From an uncultured Oscillospiraceae bacterium (GTDB taxonomy: Bacteria; Bacillota; Clostridia; Oscillospirales; Ruminococcaceae): DNA of 64,000 bases. Positions 32,069 through 40,332 of the stretch are shown here, piece by piece. The DNA is taken from NCBI GenBank assembly GCA_934539585.1, contig CAKTCT010000006.1, positions 1 to 64,000 of the forward strand, given 5' to 3'. The position numbers were made by a program, and so were the translations under genes. The notes under the pieces were generated by a model. That model worked only from the letters and a program-made list of their open reading frames with translations, did no database searches and was not told the DNA's origin. Position 1 is the stretch's first letter. Each line of letters starts with the position of its first letter.

Positions 32069-32145
32069 GTTTTTCCCTCCAATATAGCCGCAAAGCGGGC
32101 GGATTGCTGTCATCAGTATACCACGTCCGCCATGATTTGTAAATA

Positions 32146-32898
32146 TTATCCGAAGCGGCCGCCGATGTAATCGGCTGTGCGCTTGTCCGCAGGGTTCCCG
32201 AAGATCCGGGAGGTTTCGTCGTACTCCACCATTTCGCCCACCAGGAAGAAGGCGGTGTAGTCGGAGACACGGGCGGCCTGCTGCATGTTGTGGGTGACGA
32301 TGGCCACGGTGTAGTGCCATTTCAGGTCCAGGATCAGCTCCTCGATCTTCTGGGTGGAGATGGGGTCTAGGGCGGCGGTGGGCTCGTCCATGAGGAGGAC
32401 CTCCGGCTCCACGGCCAGGGCCCGGGCGATGCAGAGCCGCTGCTGCTGGCCGCCGGACAGGGAGAGGGCGGATTTTTTCAGCCGGTCCTTGACCTCGTCA
32501 AAGAGGGCCGCGCCCCGGAGGCTGGCTTCCACGATGGAGTCCAGCTCCTGTTTTTTCCGGATGCCGTGGAGCCGGGGACCGTAGGCGATGTTGTCGTAGA
32601 TGCTCATGGGGAAGGGGTTGGGCCGCTGGAAGACCATGCCCACCCGCTTCCGCAGGGTGGTGACCTCCACCTTGGGGCCGTAGATGTCCTCGCCGTCCAG
32701 GAGGACCGTGCCCTCCACCCGGGTGCCCTCGATGAGGTCGTTCATCCGGTTGAGGGTCCGGAGAAAGGTGGATTTTCCGCAGCCGGAGGGGCCGATGAAG
32801 GCGGTGACGGCGTTTTCCCGGATGGGGAGGGTGACGTCCTTCAGGGCCTTGAGGTTTCCGTAGTAGAAATTCAGGTGGGAAGCGGTGATTTTATCCAT
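32146..32898 (-). CDS. pstB: Phosphate ABC transporter ATP-binding protein
   Basis: The 250-residue ATPase of the high-affinity phosphate importer. It has Walker A GPSGCGKST (about 33-41), signature LSGGQQQRLCIARALA, Walker B VLLMDEPTAALDP and the switch His in VTHN. PstB-specific features include the RVGMVFQRPNPFPMSIYDN segment. AAGGAT precedes the ATG. It sits between pstA (28 bp) and phoP in the phosphate operon. Confidence 0.97.
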   Translation of the reverse strand: MDKITASHLNFYYGNLKALKDVTLPIRENAVTAFIGPSGCGKSTFLRTLNRMNDLIEGTRVEGTVLLDGEDIYGPKVEVTTLRKRVGMVFQRPNPFPMSIYDNIAYGPRLHGIRKKQELDSIVEASLRGAALFDEVKDRLKKSALSLSGGQQQRLCIARALAVEPEVLLMDEPTAALDPISTQKIEELILDLKWHYTVAIVTHNMQQAARVSDYTAFFLVGEMVEYDETSRIFGNPADKRTADYIGGRFG

Positions 32899-32926
32899 GA
32901 AAGAAGATCCTTTCCTGTAACCGGCG

Positions 32927-33832
32927 TCAGCGGTCCTCCGCTTTCTGGCGGCCGCCTACCAGCCGGGCGGTGAGGTTGATGGCCAGGACGATGAGGACCA
33001 GAACGGCGGCGATGCCGAAGCTCACGTCGTTCATGCCCTGGTCGGCGTATTGGTAAAGCTGGACCGCGAAGGTCGCGCCGGAGGTCTTGATGTGGGTGAA
33101 CAGGTTCACCGGGAGGTTGGTGGCGATGCCGGCGGTGAAAATCAGGGCGGCGGATTCGCCAACGATACGGCCGATGCTGAGAATCAGACCGGTGAGGATG
33201 CCGTTTTTGCAGCAGGGCAGCAGGATGGTGCGGATCATGTGCCACTTGGAGGCCCCCAGGCCCGCAGCGCCCTCCCGGTAGCCCACAGGGACGGTGCGGA
33301 GGGCTTCCTGGGTGGTGCGGATGACCGTGGGCAGGACCATGATGGACAGGGTCAGGCATCCGGAGAGGATGGAGTAGCCGAAGCCCAGGTAGTTGTTGAA
33401 GAGCATCATGCCGAAAAGGCCGTAGATGATGGAGGGGATGCCGGCCAGGGTCTCGGTGGTGAACTCGATGATCCGGGTCAGGCGGCCCTTATGGGCGTAT
33501 TCGTTGAGGTAGATGGCTCCGCCGACCCCCAGGGGCGCGGCGATGAGAAGGGTCAGCACGATGATGTACAGGGTGTTGACGATGTTGGGCAGGATGCCGT
33601 AGGTGCCGTTGAGGGCGCTGGGCTTGGTGGAAAGGAAGGTCCAGCTGACCTGGGGGAGCCCCCGGATCAGGATGTACCCCAGCAGCCCGGCCACCAGGGA
33701 CAGGGTGACGGCTCCGGCCAGGACGGAGAGTCCCTGCATCAGCAGATCGAAGGGGCGGATGCGGGTCTTGGTCAGGGAATCGGGGTTTTTCTGGATGAAG
33801 ACCTGGGGTCTGGCGGCGGTGTTGACGGTCAT
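32927..33832 (-). CDS. pstA: Phosphate ABC transporter permease PstA
   Basis: A 301-residue integral membrane permease with about six helices and the PstA/PstC coupling segment (EALRTVPVGYREGAAGLGASKWHMI), which docks onto PstB. It pairs with PstC to form the phosphate channel. The ATG at 33832 has an AAGGAAGG site upstream, and pstC ends 21 bp before it. Length is normal. Confidence 0.95.
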   Translation of the reverse strand: MTVNTAARPQVFIQKNPDSLTKTRIRPFDLLMQGLSVLAGAVTLSLVAGLLGYILIRGLPQVSWTFLSTKPSALNGTYGILPNIVNTLYIIVLTLLIAAPLGVGGAIYLNEYAHKGRLTRIIEFTTETLAGIPSIIYGLFGMMLFNNYLGFGYSILSGCLTLSIMVLPTVIRTTQEALRTVPVGYREGAAGLGASKWHMIRTILLPCCKNGILTGLILSIGRIVGESAALIFTAGIATNLPVNLFTHIKTSGATFAVQLYQYADQGMNDVSFGIAAVLVLIVLAINLTARLVGGRQKAEDR

Positions 33833-33853
33833 GGGGAACCTTCCTTTCGTAGG

Positions 33854-34765
33854 TCAGCGGGCTTTGGAGCCCTTTTTCAGGAGACGGTTAAGGGCCAGGT
33901 TGATGAGAAAGATGAAGACAAAGAGGACCAGTCCGATGCTGAACAGGGACTGCCGGTGGAGGTCGGCGGCGTAGCTCATTTCCGAGACGATGCCGGTGGT
34001 CAGGAACCGGACGCTTTTGAAAAGGTTGGGCATGGTGGGGACGTTGCCGGAGACCATGATGATGGCCATGGTCTCGCCGATGGCCCGGCCTACGCCCAGG
34101 ACGATGCCGGTGACGATGCCGGACCGGGCGGCCCGGACGTTCATCTTGAAAATGCTGGTCACGGGGGTGGCCCCCAGGGCCAGGGAGCCTTCATAGTACT
34201 CCGGCGGCGCGGCCCGGAGGGAGGTGACGGTGACGCTGACGATGGTGGGCAGGATCATCACGGCCAGAACCAGGATGGAGGTCAGCAATGTTGCGCCGGA
34301 GGGGAGCTTGAACAGCTTCGCGATGAAGGGGGCGAGGACGATCATCCCCACCAGGCCGAAGATTACCGACGGGATGCCCGCCAGGAGCTCCACGGCGGAG
34401 ACTAAGAGCTTTTCCAGCTTTTTGGGAGCCAGGTAGCAGATGAACACCGCGGTGAAAATCCCCAGGGGGACGCCGATGAGGATGGCCCCCATGGTCCCCA
34501 GAATAGAGGTGAGGATCATGGGCAGGATACCGAATTTCGGGTCGGCGGCGGTGGGGGCCCATTGGGTCCCCAGGAGGAAGTTCCACAGGCCGATCTCCCG
34601 GATGGCGGGAACGCCGGAGATGAGCATGTAGGCGGTGATGGCGGCGACGCAGAGGACCGACGCGATGCCGCAGACGAAGAAGATGCCGTTCATGAGGGAT
34701 TCCACCGCGTTTTTGGCGGCGTTTGTCTTGGAAAGCCCGTCGGAAACGGCCGGTTTGTCGGACAT
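33854..34765 (-). CDS. pstC: Phosphate ABC transporter permease PstC
   Basis: A 303-residue permease with six predicted helices and the permease loop (SLRAAPPEYYEGSLALGATPVTSI). It forms the transmembrane pore with PstA. ATG 34765 is preferred because GAAAGGATGG lies immediately upstream; the earlier in-frame ATG at 34774 sits inside that ribosome site. An attenuator-like hairpin separates it from pstS, so the permease genes may be expressed less than the binding protein. Confidence 0.95.
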   Translation of the reverse strand: MSDKPAVSDGLSKTNAAKNAVESLMNGIFFVCGIASVLCVAAITAYMLISGVPAIREIGLWNFLLGTQWAPTAADPKFGILPMILTSILGTMGAILIGVPLGIFTAVFICYLAPKKLEKLLVSAVELLAGIPSVIFGLVGMIVLAPFIAKLFKLPSGATLLTSILVLAVMILPTIVSVTVTSLRAAPPEYYEGSLALGATPVTSIFKMNVRAARSGIVTGIVLGVGRAIGETMAIIMVSGNVPTMPNLFKSVRFLTTGIVSEMSYAADLHRQSLFSIGLVLFVFIFLINLALNRLLKKGSKAR

Positions 34766-34834
34766 GGAAACCATCCTTTCGGTTTGCAGAAAATCAACGG
34801 GCGCTATGGAAAAACTTTACATGACGCTTTTGAA

Positions 34835-34863
34835 AAAATCCGGAGCGGGACGCCCCGGATTTT
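34835..34863 (-). terminator. Partial terminator between pstS and pstC
   Basis: The 9-bp stem AAAATCCGG / CCGGATTTT, with inner GCG/CGC pairing, is followed on the minus strand by TTTTTT. Placed after the first gene of an operon, it should let pstS outrun the downstream genes. Confidence 0.7.
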
Positions 34864-34877
34864 CCGAAGAAGGAGTC

Positions 34878-35774
34878 TTACTTGACGGAGACCAGACCAA
34901 CCTTGACGCAGACCGCCTGGCCCTCGTCGCTGAGGACGTAGTCCAGGAACGCCTGGGCGGCGTCGCTGAGGGTCGCGCCTTCCTTGGTCACCATGACGAA
35001 GGGACGCTGGAGGGTGTAGGAGCCGTCCTTGATGGTCTCCACGGAGATGGCCACGCCGCCGACCTTCACGGTCTTGACGGTGTCGTCCACGGAGTCGAAG
35101 GAGACGTATCCGATGGCGCCGGGGGTGGTGGCTACCGTGGTCTTGGCCGCGCCGGTAGAGGTCTGCATGGAGGCGTACTTGGCGTTTTCGCCCACGCCGG
35201 TGACGGATTCGAAGGCGTCCCGGGTGCCGGAGCCGTCCTCACGGCCGACCACGTAGATGTCCATGTCCTCGCCGCCGACGTCTTTCCAGTTGGTGATCTC
35301 GCCGGTGTAGATCTGGGCGATCTGCTCCATGGTCAGGTCCTCCACGGGGTTGGCGGGGTTGATGACCACGCCGATGCCGTCCAGGGCGATCTTATGAGCG
35401 GTGAGGCCGGTTTCGGTGTCTTTCAGGTCCCGGCTGACGTTGCCGATGTCGGAAACGCCTTCCTGGGCGTTCTTGATGCCGGTGGAGGAGCCGCCCAGCT
35501 GGACGTCTACCGCCACGTCGGGGTATTTTTCATTGAAGCTTTCCGCCAAGGCTTTGGCGACCTTTTCCATGGAGGTGGAGCCGGACATGGAGACGGTGCC
35601 GGTGATTTTCTCCGGCTCGCTGGCTTCCGTAGAAGAAGGAGCGGCGGCGGGTTCCGAAGCGGTGGTGGAGCTGCTGCCTGCGGGGGTGCTGGAGGTGCCT
35701 GCGGTTCCTCCGCAGCTGGAGAGGATCAAAGCGGCCAGAAGCGCCGCGGCGACGATCGAAGTAAGCTTTTTCAT
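34878..35774 (-). CDS. pstS: Phosphate-binding lipoprotein of the Pst transporter
   Basis: A 298-residue periplasmic-binding-fold protein anchored as a lipoprotein: the signal peptide ends in LILSSC with Cys21 as the lipid site. A Ser/Thr/Glu-rich linker follows. The phosphate-binding motifs are SGSTSMEKVA near the start of the mature domain, GREDGSGTRDAFES and the GGSSTGIKN segment. It delivers phosphate to PstCA. It is the first gene of the operon, with a PHO box and promoter at 35808-35873. Confidence 0.96.
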   Translation of the reverse strand: MKKLTSIVAAALLAALILSSCGGTAGTSSTPAGSSSTTASEPAAAPSSTEASEPEKITGTVSMSGSTSMEKVAKALAESFNEKYPDVAVDVQLGGSSTGIKNAQEGVSDIGNVSRDLKDTETGLTAHKIALDGIGVVINPANPVEDLTMEQIAQIYTGEITNWKDVGGEDMDIYVVGREDGSGTRDAFESVTGVGENAKYASMQTSTGAAKTTVATTPGAIGYVSFDSVDDTVKTVKVGGVAISVETIKDGSYTLQRPFVMVTKEGATLSDAAQAFLDYVLSDEGQAVCVKVGLVSVK

Positions 35775-35807
35775 TTTTCATTCTTCCTTTCTGCTTTTTA
35801 CAAGTAC

Positions 35808-35873
35808 ATTGTACGGCTTTTGATGTAAATGCAAAAGCAATCTGCGGTATAGCTTCTGTAAAAGCGTCGTAAA
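35808..35873 (-). promoter_or_regulatory. PHO box (five 11-bp-spaced hexamers) and -10 of the pst operon
   Basis: Reading the minus strand towards pstS, hexamers TTTACG, TTTACA, TATACC, TTGCTT and TTTACA start every 11 bp (plus-strand blocks 35868-35873, 35857-35862, 35846-35851, 35835-35840 and 35824-35829). A -10 TACAAT (35808-35813) follows 10 bp after the last hexamer, without a good -35. Direct TT(A/T/C)ACA repeats at 11-bp period just upstream of the -10 are the known PhoP-activated promoter layout of B. subtilis. Confidence 0.8.
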
Positions 35874-35939
35874 ATGACCGTGGGGAGTTGTAAAGCCGCC
35901 GGAACCGCGGCCTTCCGGAGAGAAATTTACAAATACCGT

Positions 35940-35968
35940 TTGAATTGCCGCCGGGATTATGGTAAAAT
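35940..35968 (+). promoter_or_regulatory. SigA-type promoter of the PH-domain pair
   Basis: TTGAAT (35940-35945), a 17-bp spacer and TAAAAT (35963-35968), followed by GAAAGGGGG and ATG 36003. It diverges from the pst promoter; the outermost PHO hexamer is about 65 bp away. Confidence 0.7.
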
Positions 35969-36002
35969 AACAAAGATGAATCCATCGGAAAGGGGGCGCG
36001 GC

Positions 36003-36488
36003 ATGGAAGGCGGCGTGTCCAAAAAGAGTCTGGCGGCCTGGGAGGCCCTGGCGGTGCTCCTGGGAGCGGTGCTGGCGGCGGGGGCCGCCTGGCTGCTGCC
36101 CACCCGGACCTGGTACTGGTACCTGACCCTGTGGCTCATCGGGCTGCTGCTGGTGCTTTGCTGCTTTTTGTGGCTGCCGCTGCTTTACGAAAGCTGCGGC
36201 TACACGGTGACGGAGGAATACGTGGAGTACGGCCGGGGCGTTTTCGTCTTTGTCAGGACCCGGATGCTGCGGCGGTCCATTATGTACGTCACCCTCCTCC
36301 GGACGCCGCTGTCCCCCCTTCTGGGGACCCGGACCCTGGTGGTCTCCTCCATGGGCGGGAGCCTGGTGATCCCCTGGCTGCCCCGGGCGGTGGCCGAGAG
36401 CCTTCTCCAGGAGATCACCCCCCGCCGTCCGGCCATCAGGGCCCGGATGTTCCGCTCCGGGAAGGAGGACGGCCATGACGGCGTTTGA
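36003..36488 (+). CDS. Bacterial PH-domain membrane protein (YdbS-like)
   Basis: A 161-residue protein with two N-terminal membrane helices (about 10-30 and 38-58), followed by a bPH2-type domain (YTVTEEYVEYGRGVFVFVRTRMLRRSIMYVTLLRTPLSP). This is the YdbS architecture; B. subtilis YdbS and YdbT are encoded together, as here. YdbS/T have been linked to resistance to a lantibiotic-like bacteriocin, but the molecular role is unclear. ATG 36003 has an AAAGGGGG site; the frame upstream runs through the promoter. It overlaps the next gene by 14 bp. Confidence 0.8.
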   Translation: MEGGVSKKSLAAWEALAVLLGAVLAAGAAWLLPTRTWYWYLTLWLIGLLLVLCCFLWLPLLYESCGYTVTEEYVEYGRGVFVFVRTRMLRRSIMYVTLLRTPLSPLLGTRTLVVSSMGGSLVIPWLPRAVAESLLQEITPRRPAIRARMFRSGKEDGHDGV

Positions 36489-37929
36489 ACGGCAGCACCC
36501 TCTGGCCATCGTCCACGCCTTTTCCAGGTATATCCTGCTGCTTCTGCTGCCTCTGCTCCGGTCGCTTCTCCTGCTGCGCGGAGATGTTGTGGCCTGGGCG
36601 CAGGGCGCCTGGTTCGATATCCTGGTGTTGCTGGTGGTGGTGGGCTTCGGGGTGCTCCAATGGCACTGCACCGTCTATGCCCTGCAGAACAAGGGAATTT
36701 ATGTGGAGAGCGGCGTGCTTTTTAATGAAGCCCGGTACATCCCCTATGCAAACCTTTCCTCCGCCGTGATGGAGCGCCCCTTCTACCTGCGGCCCTTCCG
36801 CATCGTCCGGATGCGGCTGGAAACCGACAGCGGCAGTCCCTCCCGGGCCGACGTGAGCCTGCTTCTCCGGGAGTCCCAGGCCAGGACGTTGGTGGAAAAG
36901 GGCACGGAATCCCTGGCCCACGAGCCGGTCCGCCCCGGCGGGGAGACGGAGCCGAAGGTCTACCGCCCCCGGCCCCTGTATATCGCCATTCTCTCTCTGA
37001 TCACCTCCAACTCTCTGACGGGGGTGCTGTTTTTGTCTACCTTCCTTTCCCAGACCGGCAAGATTCTGGGGGAGGAATTCGAAAAGCTCCTGGTCCACTC
37101 CCTGACCCAGATCGTCCGGTTCCTGGCCTTCAACATCCCGCCGGCGGCGGCGATGGCGGCGGCCATCCTCCTGGGAGGGTGGGGCATCGCCTTCCTTATC
37201 AATCTGATCAACCACCTGGGCTTCCGGGCGGTGCGCCAGGGAAAGCGGCTGTTCATCGAAGCGGGGTTCTTCACCCGGCGGGAGTACTATCTGGCTGTGG
37301 AGCGCATCAACTTCCTGACCCTCCGCCAGAGCCTGCTGACCAAGCTGTTCGGCTTCTGCTCCGCCTTCATCAACTGCACCGGCTACGGCAAGGAGAAAAA
37401 CGAGCTGTCGGTGCTCCTCCCGGCGGCGGATAAGGCGGACCTCCGCCGGAACCTCCGGATGATCCTGCCGGAGATCCGGGTGTCGGAGCGGCAGTACCAC
37501 CCGCCCCGGCAGACCATCATGCGGTTCCTGAACCCGCCCATCTGGACGATTCTGGGACTGCTGGCGGGGTTCTGCCTCCTGGGGAAGCTGTTTCCCGCCC
37601 TGACCACCCTGATCCGGTTTTTCGCCGTCATGGCGGAGATTCCGGCGGTGTGGTGGCTGTTCGTCAAAATTGCCGCCTACTTCCATGTGGGCATCGGCAT
37701 CCGGGGGGACATCTGCACCTTCTACTCCACCTTCGGCTACGCCTTTTTCACCACGGTCCTCCACAAGGACAAGATCGCCAAGGTGGAGGTCCGCCAGTCC
37801 CTTTTCCAGCGGATGTCCGGCTCCGCCGACGTCCGGGTCTACACCTTTGCCGAGACCCAGCACCACGTCCGCGTCCACAATCTGCCCCTGGTCCAGGCCG
37901 AGGAGTTCCTCCGGTTCCTGGAAAAATAA
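36475..37929 (+). CDS. Bacterial PH-domain membrane protein with repeated bPH2 domains (YdbT-like)
   Basis: A 484-residue protein made of membrane-helix pairs alternating with bPH2 domains: helices near 18-65, a PH domain (YALQNKGIYVESGVLFNEARYIPYANLSSA), helices near 175-245, a second PH domain, helices near 345-385 and a third PH domain (GDICTFYSTFGYAFFTTVLHKDKIAKVEV). This matches YdbT. AAGGAGG inside the upstream gene drives translation. It is likely a partner of the YdbS-like protein at the membrane. Function is otherwise unknown. Confidence 0.8.
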   Translation: MTAFERQHPLAIVHAFSRYILLLLLPLLRSLLLLRGDVVAWAQGAWFDILVLLVVVGFGVLQWHCTVYALQNKGIYVESGVLFNEARYIPYANLSSAVMERPFYLRPFRIVRMRLETDSGSPSRADVSLLLRESQARTLVEKGTESLAHEPVRPGGETEPKVYRPRPLYIAILSLITSNSLTGVLFLSTFLSQTGKILGEEFEKLLVHSLTQIVRFLAFNIPPAAAMAAAILLGGWGIAFLINLINHLGFRAVRQGKRLFIEAGFFTRREYYLAVERINFLTLRQSLLTKLFGFCSAFINCTGYGKEKNELSVLLPAADKADLRRNLRMILPEIRVSERQYHPPRQTIMRFLNPPIWTILGLLAGFCLLGKLFPALTTLIRFFAVMAEIPAVWWLFVKIAAYFHVGIGIRGDICTFYSTFGYAFFTTVLHKDKIAKVEVRQSLFQRMSGSADVRVYTFAETQHHVRVHNLPLVQAEEFLRFLEK

Positions 37930-37950
37930 CCGGATTTCCCGAGAATTTTC

Positions 37951-37994
37951 GCCCGACGGCTGCGGCTTTCCGCACCGCCGGGCTTTTTTGCGGG
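37951..37994 (+). terminator. Strong intrinsic terminator before the division cluster
   Basis: A stem of GCCCGACGG...TGCGG against CCGCA...CCGCCGGGC with one mismatch, followed by TTTTTT. It insulates the PH-domain pair from mraZ. Confidence 0.88.
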
Positions 37995-38068
37995 ATTTTG
38001 GAAATTCCTGGAAAAATAAAGTTGTAAACAATTTGTGAACACCAAAAAAACCCCGATCCCGGCCGAAA

Positions 38069-38104
38069 AAAGTGGTTGCAAAATGGGCGCAAAGTGGTTA
38101 TAAT
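38069..38104 (+). promoter_or_regulatory. mraZ promoter with MraZ-box repeats
   Basis: Promoter TTGCAA (38076-38081), 17 bp, TATAAT (38099-38104). Three AAAGTGG-like repeats at 38069-38075, 38080-38086 (AAAATGG) and 38091-38097 are spaced 11 bp and overlap the promoter. Further GTGG/ATGG motifs follow at 38115, 38122 and 38135. MraZ is known to bind such repeats upstream of its own gene, so autorepression of the cluster is likely. Confidence 0.75.
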
Positions 38105-38229
38105 TAAAGACGAAGTGGTGAATGGCGGTTAAAAATGGTGAAGAATACCACGAAGTGAACAGGGCTTCCCACCGGAGACCAGATTTTTCCGGCGAAACCC
38201 TTGGGACTTACAGAAAGGAGGCGGCGGGG

Positions 38230-38652
38230 GTGCTGATCGGCGAATACGGTTACAGCATTGATCTCAAAGGGCGTTTGAATTTCCCCGCCAGACTCCGAGA
38301 AGACCTAGGGGAGCGGTTCATGATCGCGAAAGGCTTAGGCGACCCCTGTCTGGCCGTGTACTCCATGGCCGAATGGGAGGAAAAGACCGCCAAGATCAAA
38401 ACCTACCCCACGGCGAAAGCCAAAGAGCTCCAGCGTTTCCTTTTTCCCAGCGCCTTTGAGGCCGAACCGGACAAGCAGGGCCGCATCGTCATCCCCCAGA
38501 ATCTGCGGGAGTATGCGGGCTTAGAGAAAGACGTCATGGTTGTGGGCACCGGCGACCGCTGTGAAATCTGGAGCAAGGACGAGTGGGAGCGGGCCAGCGG
38601 CAGCATCAGCGCCGAGTCCATCCGCGAGCTGGTGGACAACCTGGGCTTCTGA
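38230..38652 (+). CDS. mraZ: Transcriptional regulator MraZ
   Basis: The 140-residue protein has two SpoVT-AbrB-like halves carrying the DxxGR motif (SIDLKGRLNFPARLRE and EPDKQGRIVIPQNLRE). It is the DNA-binding regulator at the head of division and cell-wall clusters. The start is a GTG at 38230 with AGGAGG seven bases upstream; in-frame sequence further upstream belongs to the 120-nt leader. It is followed by rsmH, as in most bacteria. Confidence 0.95.
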   Translation: MLIGEYGYSIDLKGRLNFPARLREDLGERFMIAKGLGDPCLAVYSMAEWEEKTAKIKTYPTAKAKELQRFLFPSAFEAEPDKQGRIVIPQNLREYAGLEKDVMVVGTGDRCEIWSKDEWERASGSISAESIRELVDNLGF

Positions 38653-38685
38653 TTCCACCCTCAAAATTCCCTTCAGGAGGCTGTC

Positions 38686-39639
38686 ATGGAGTTCCATCAT
38701 ATCCCCGTCCTGCTCCATGAGTGCATGGAGGGACTGAACATCCGCGAAAACGGCGTCTATGTCGACGGCACCGCCGGCGGCGCGGGCCATTCCTCGGAGA
38801 TCGCAAAGCGGCTGAAGGACGGCCGCCTCATCGCCCTGGATCAGGACCCTGACGCCGTGGAGACCGCTGCCCGGCGGCTTTCCCCCTTCCCGGGGGCCCG
38901 GGTCATCCGGGCCAACTTCCGGAATATGCGGGAGGTCCTGGGGGAAATCGGCATCTCCCGGGCGGACGGCGTGCTCCTGGACCTGGGAGTCTCCTCCCGG
39001 CAGCTGGACACGGCGGAACGGGGATTTTCCTATCAGAAAGACGCCCCTCTGGACATGCGGATGTCCCAGGAGGGCCCCAGCGCCGCCGATCTGGTGAACA
39101 CCGCCCCGGCGGAGGAGCTGGCCCGGATTCTGCGGGAGTACGGCGAGGAAAAGTTCGCCGGTCCCATCGCACGGTCCATCGTCCGGCGCCGGGAAAAGGA
39201 ACCCATTGCAACCACCCTCCAGCTGGCGGAAATCGTCAAGGCTGCGGTGCCTGCGGCGTCCCGGCGGGAGAAAAACCCGTGCAAGCGGACCTTCCAGGCG
39301 CTGCGCATCGCCGTAAATTCCGAGCTGGACGCCCTTTCCCAGGGACTGGACGAGGCCTTCGACCTCCTGGCCCCCGGCGGAAGGCTCTGCGTCATCACCT
39401 TCCACTCCCTGGAGGACCGGATGGTGAAGCAGAAATTCGCCGCCCTGTGCAGGGGCTGCGTCTGTCCCCCGGAGTTCCCGGTCTGCGTCTGCGGCCACAC
39501 CCCGGAGGGAATGCTGGTCCCCCGGAAACAGCCCATCCTCCCCACGGCGGAGGAGCTGGAACAGAACCGCCGCAGCCAGAGCGCGAAGCTGCGGGTCCTT
39601 GAGAAACTTCACGACCGCGGAAATGCGGCCATCGAATAA
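38686..39639 (+). CDS. rsmH: 16S rRNA (cytosine-1402-N4) methyltransferase
   Basis: A 317-residue SAM-dependent enzyme that modifies C1402 in the ribosomal P site. It has the MraW/RsmH hallmarks VDGTAGGAGHS (SAM-binding), DGVLLDLGVSSRQLD, RGFSYQKDAPLDMRM and the C-terminal FHSLEDRMVK. CAGGAGG precedes the ATG. Second gene of the division cluster. Confidence 0.97.
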   Translation: MEFHHIPVLLHECMEGLNIRENGVYVDGTAGGAGHSSEIAKRLKDGRLIALDQDPDAVETAARRLSPFPGARVIRANFRNMREVLGEIGISRADGVLLDLGVSSRQLDTAERGFSYQKDAPLDMRMSQEGPSAADLVNTAPAEELARILREYGEEKFAGPIARSIVRRREKEPIATTLQLAEIVKAAVPAASRREKNPCKRTFQALRIAVNSELDALSQGLDEAFDLLAPGGRLCVITFHSLEDRMVKQKFAALCRGCVCPPEFPVCVCGHTPEGMLVPRKQPILPTAEELEQNRRSQSAKLRVLEKLHDRGNAAIE

Positions 39640-39656
39640 GAAAGGAGCGGGCCTTT

Positions 39657-40103
39657 ATGGCACAAACAAACCTTGCATACGATCTCGAACGTTTTGAACA
39701 GCGGACGCCCGTTCCGGAGCAGAAGCCCCAGATCAGCGTCCGCCGGGAACGCAGCGTTCATCCGGCAAAAATCCTTCTGGTGTCGGTTCTGGCCCTGGCC
39801 ATGGGATTTTCCCTCTTGTACAGCCGGGTGGTCATTACGGAGCTCAACGAGGAGATCAACGCCGCAACTACCCAGCTGGACGTCCTCCACGCCGAACAGG
39901 TGCGGATGCAGACGGAGCTGGACGGGAAGATGTCCCTGAAAGCCATTGAGGAGGCGGCCATCGGCGAATACGGCATGGTCAAGCCCGACGGCTCCCAGGT
40001 CAGCTACATCCAGGTGACCAAGGAAAGCAGGCTGGAAGGCAAAGGAAAGGAAGAAGGGCTGTTCGAGAAGATCGTTCACTACATCCAGGGCTTCTTTGCG
40101 TGA
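39657..40103 (+). CDS. ftsL: FtsL-like division protein
   Basis: A 148-residue bitopic protein with a basic N-terminal cytoplasmic tail, one membrane helix (about 38-56, KILLVSVLALAMGFSLLY) and an external coiled coil (ITELNEEINAATTQLDVLHAEQVRMQTELDGKMS). Sequence is weakly conserved in this family, so the call rests on topology and its position between rsmH and the transpeptidase gene. It is expected to work with DivIC and FtsQ to activate FtsW and the PBP. Confidence 0.85.
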   Translation: MAQTNLAYDLERFEQRTPVPEQKPQISVRRERSVHPAKILLVSVLALAMGFSLLYSRVVITELNEEINAATTQLDVLHAEQVRMQTELDGKMSLKAIEEAAIGEYGMVKPDGSQVSYIQVTKESRLEGKGKEEGLFEKIVHYIQGFFA

Positions 40104-40176
40104 AACCCGTCCAAACGGGGAGTCCGGCATAAATGGGCGGATTCCTCCATACATATCAAGTACGCAGGAGGTTAAG

Positions 40177-40332
40177 ATGGGAATCGTCTTGACCTTTTGT
40201 TGCTATCTGCGGGATTTTTCCGGCCCGCCTGGGAGGGAACACTATGGCCGAGGGCGCCAGCAAAAAAATGAAGATCCGGACCGTCATCTTCTGCGGCGGC
40301 ATGCTGCTGATTCTGGGGTGGGTCCTTTATAA
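40177..40332 (+). CDS. Possible 51-codon leader ORF overlapping the PBP gene
   Basis: ATG 40177 has a strong GCAGGAGG five bases upstream and opens a 51-codon frame (MGIVLTFCCYLRDFSG...) ending at TAA 40332, 89 bp inside the following gene in another frame. It has no recognisable domain or membrane segment. It could be a leader that couples or dampens PBP translation, or only a chance ribosome site. Conservation is untested. Confidence 0.3.
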   Translation: MGIVLTFCCYLRDFSGPPGREHYGRGRQQKNEDPDRHLLRRHAADSGVGPL

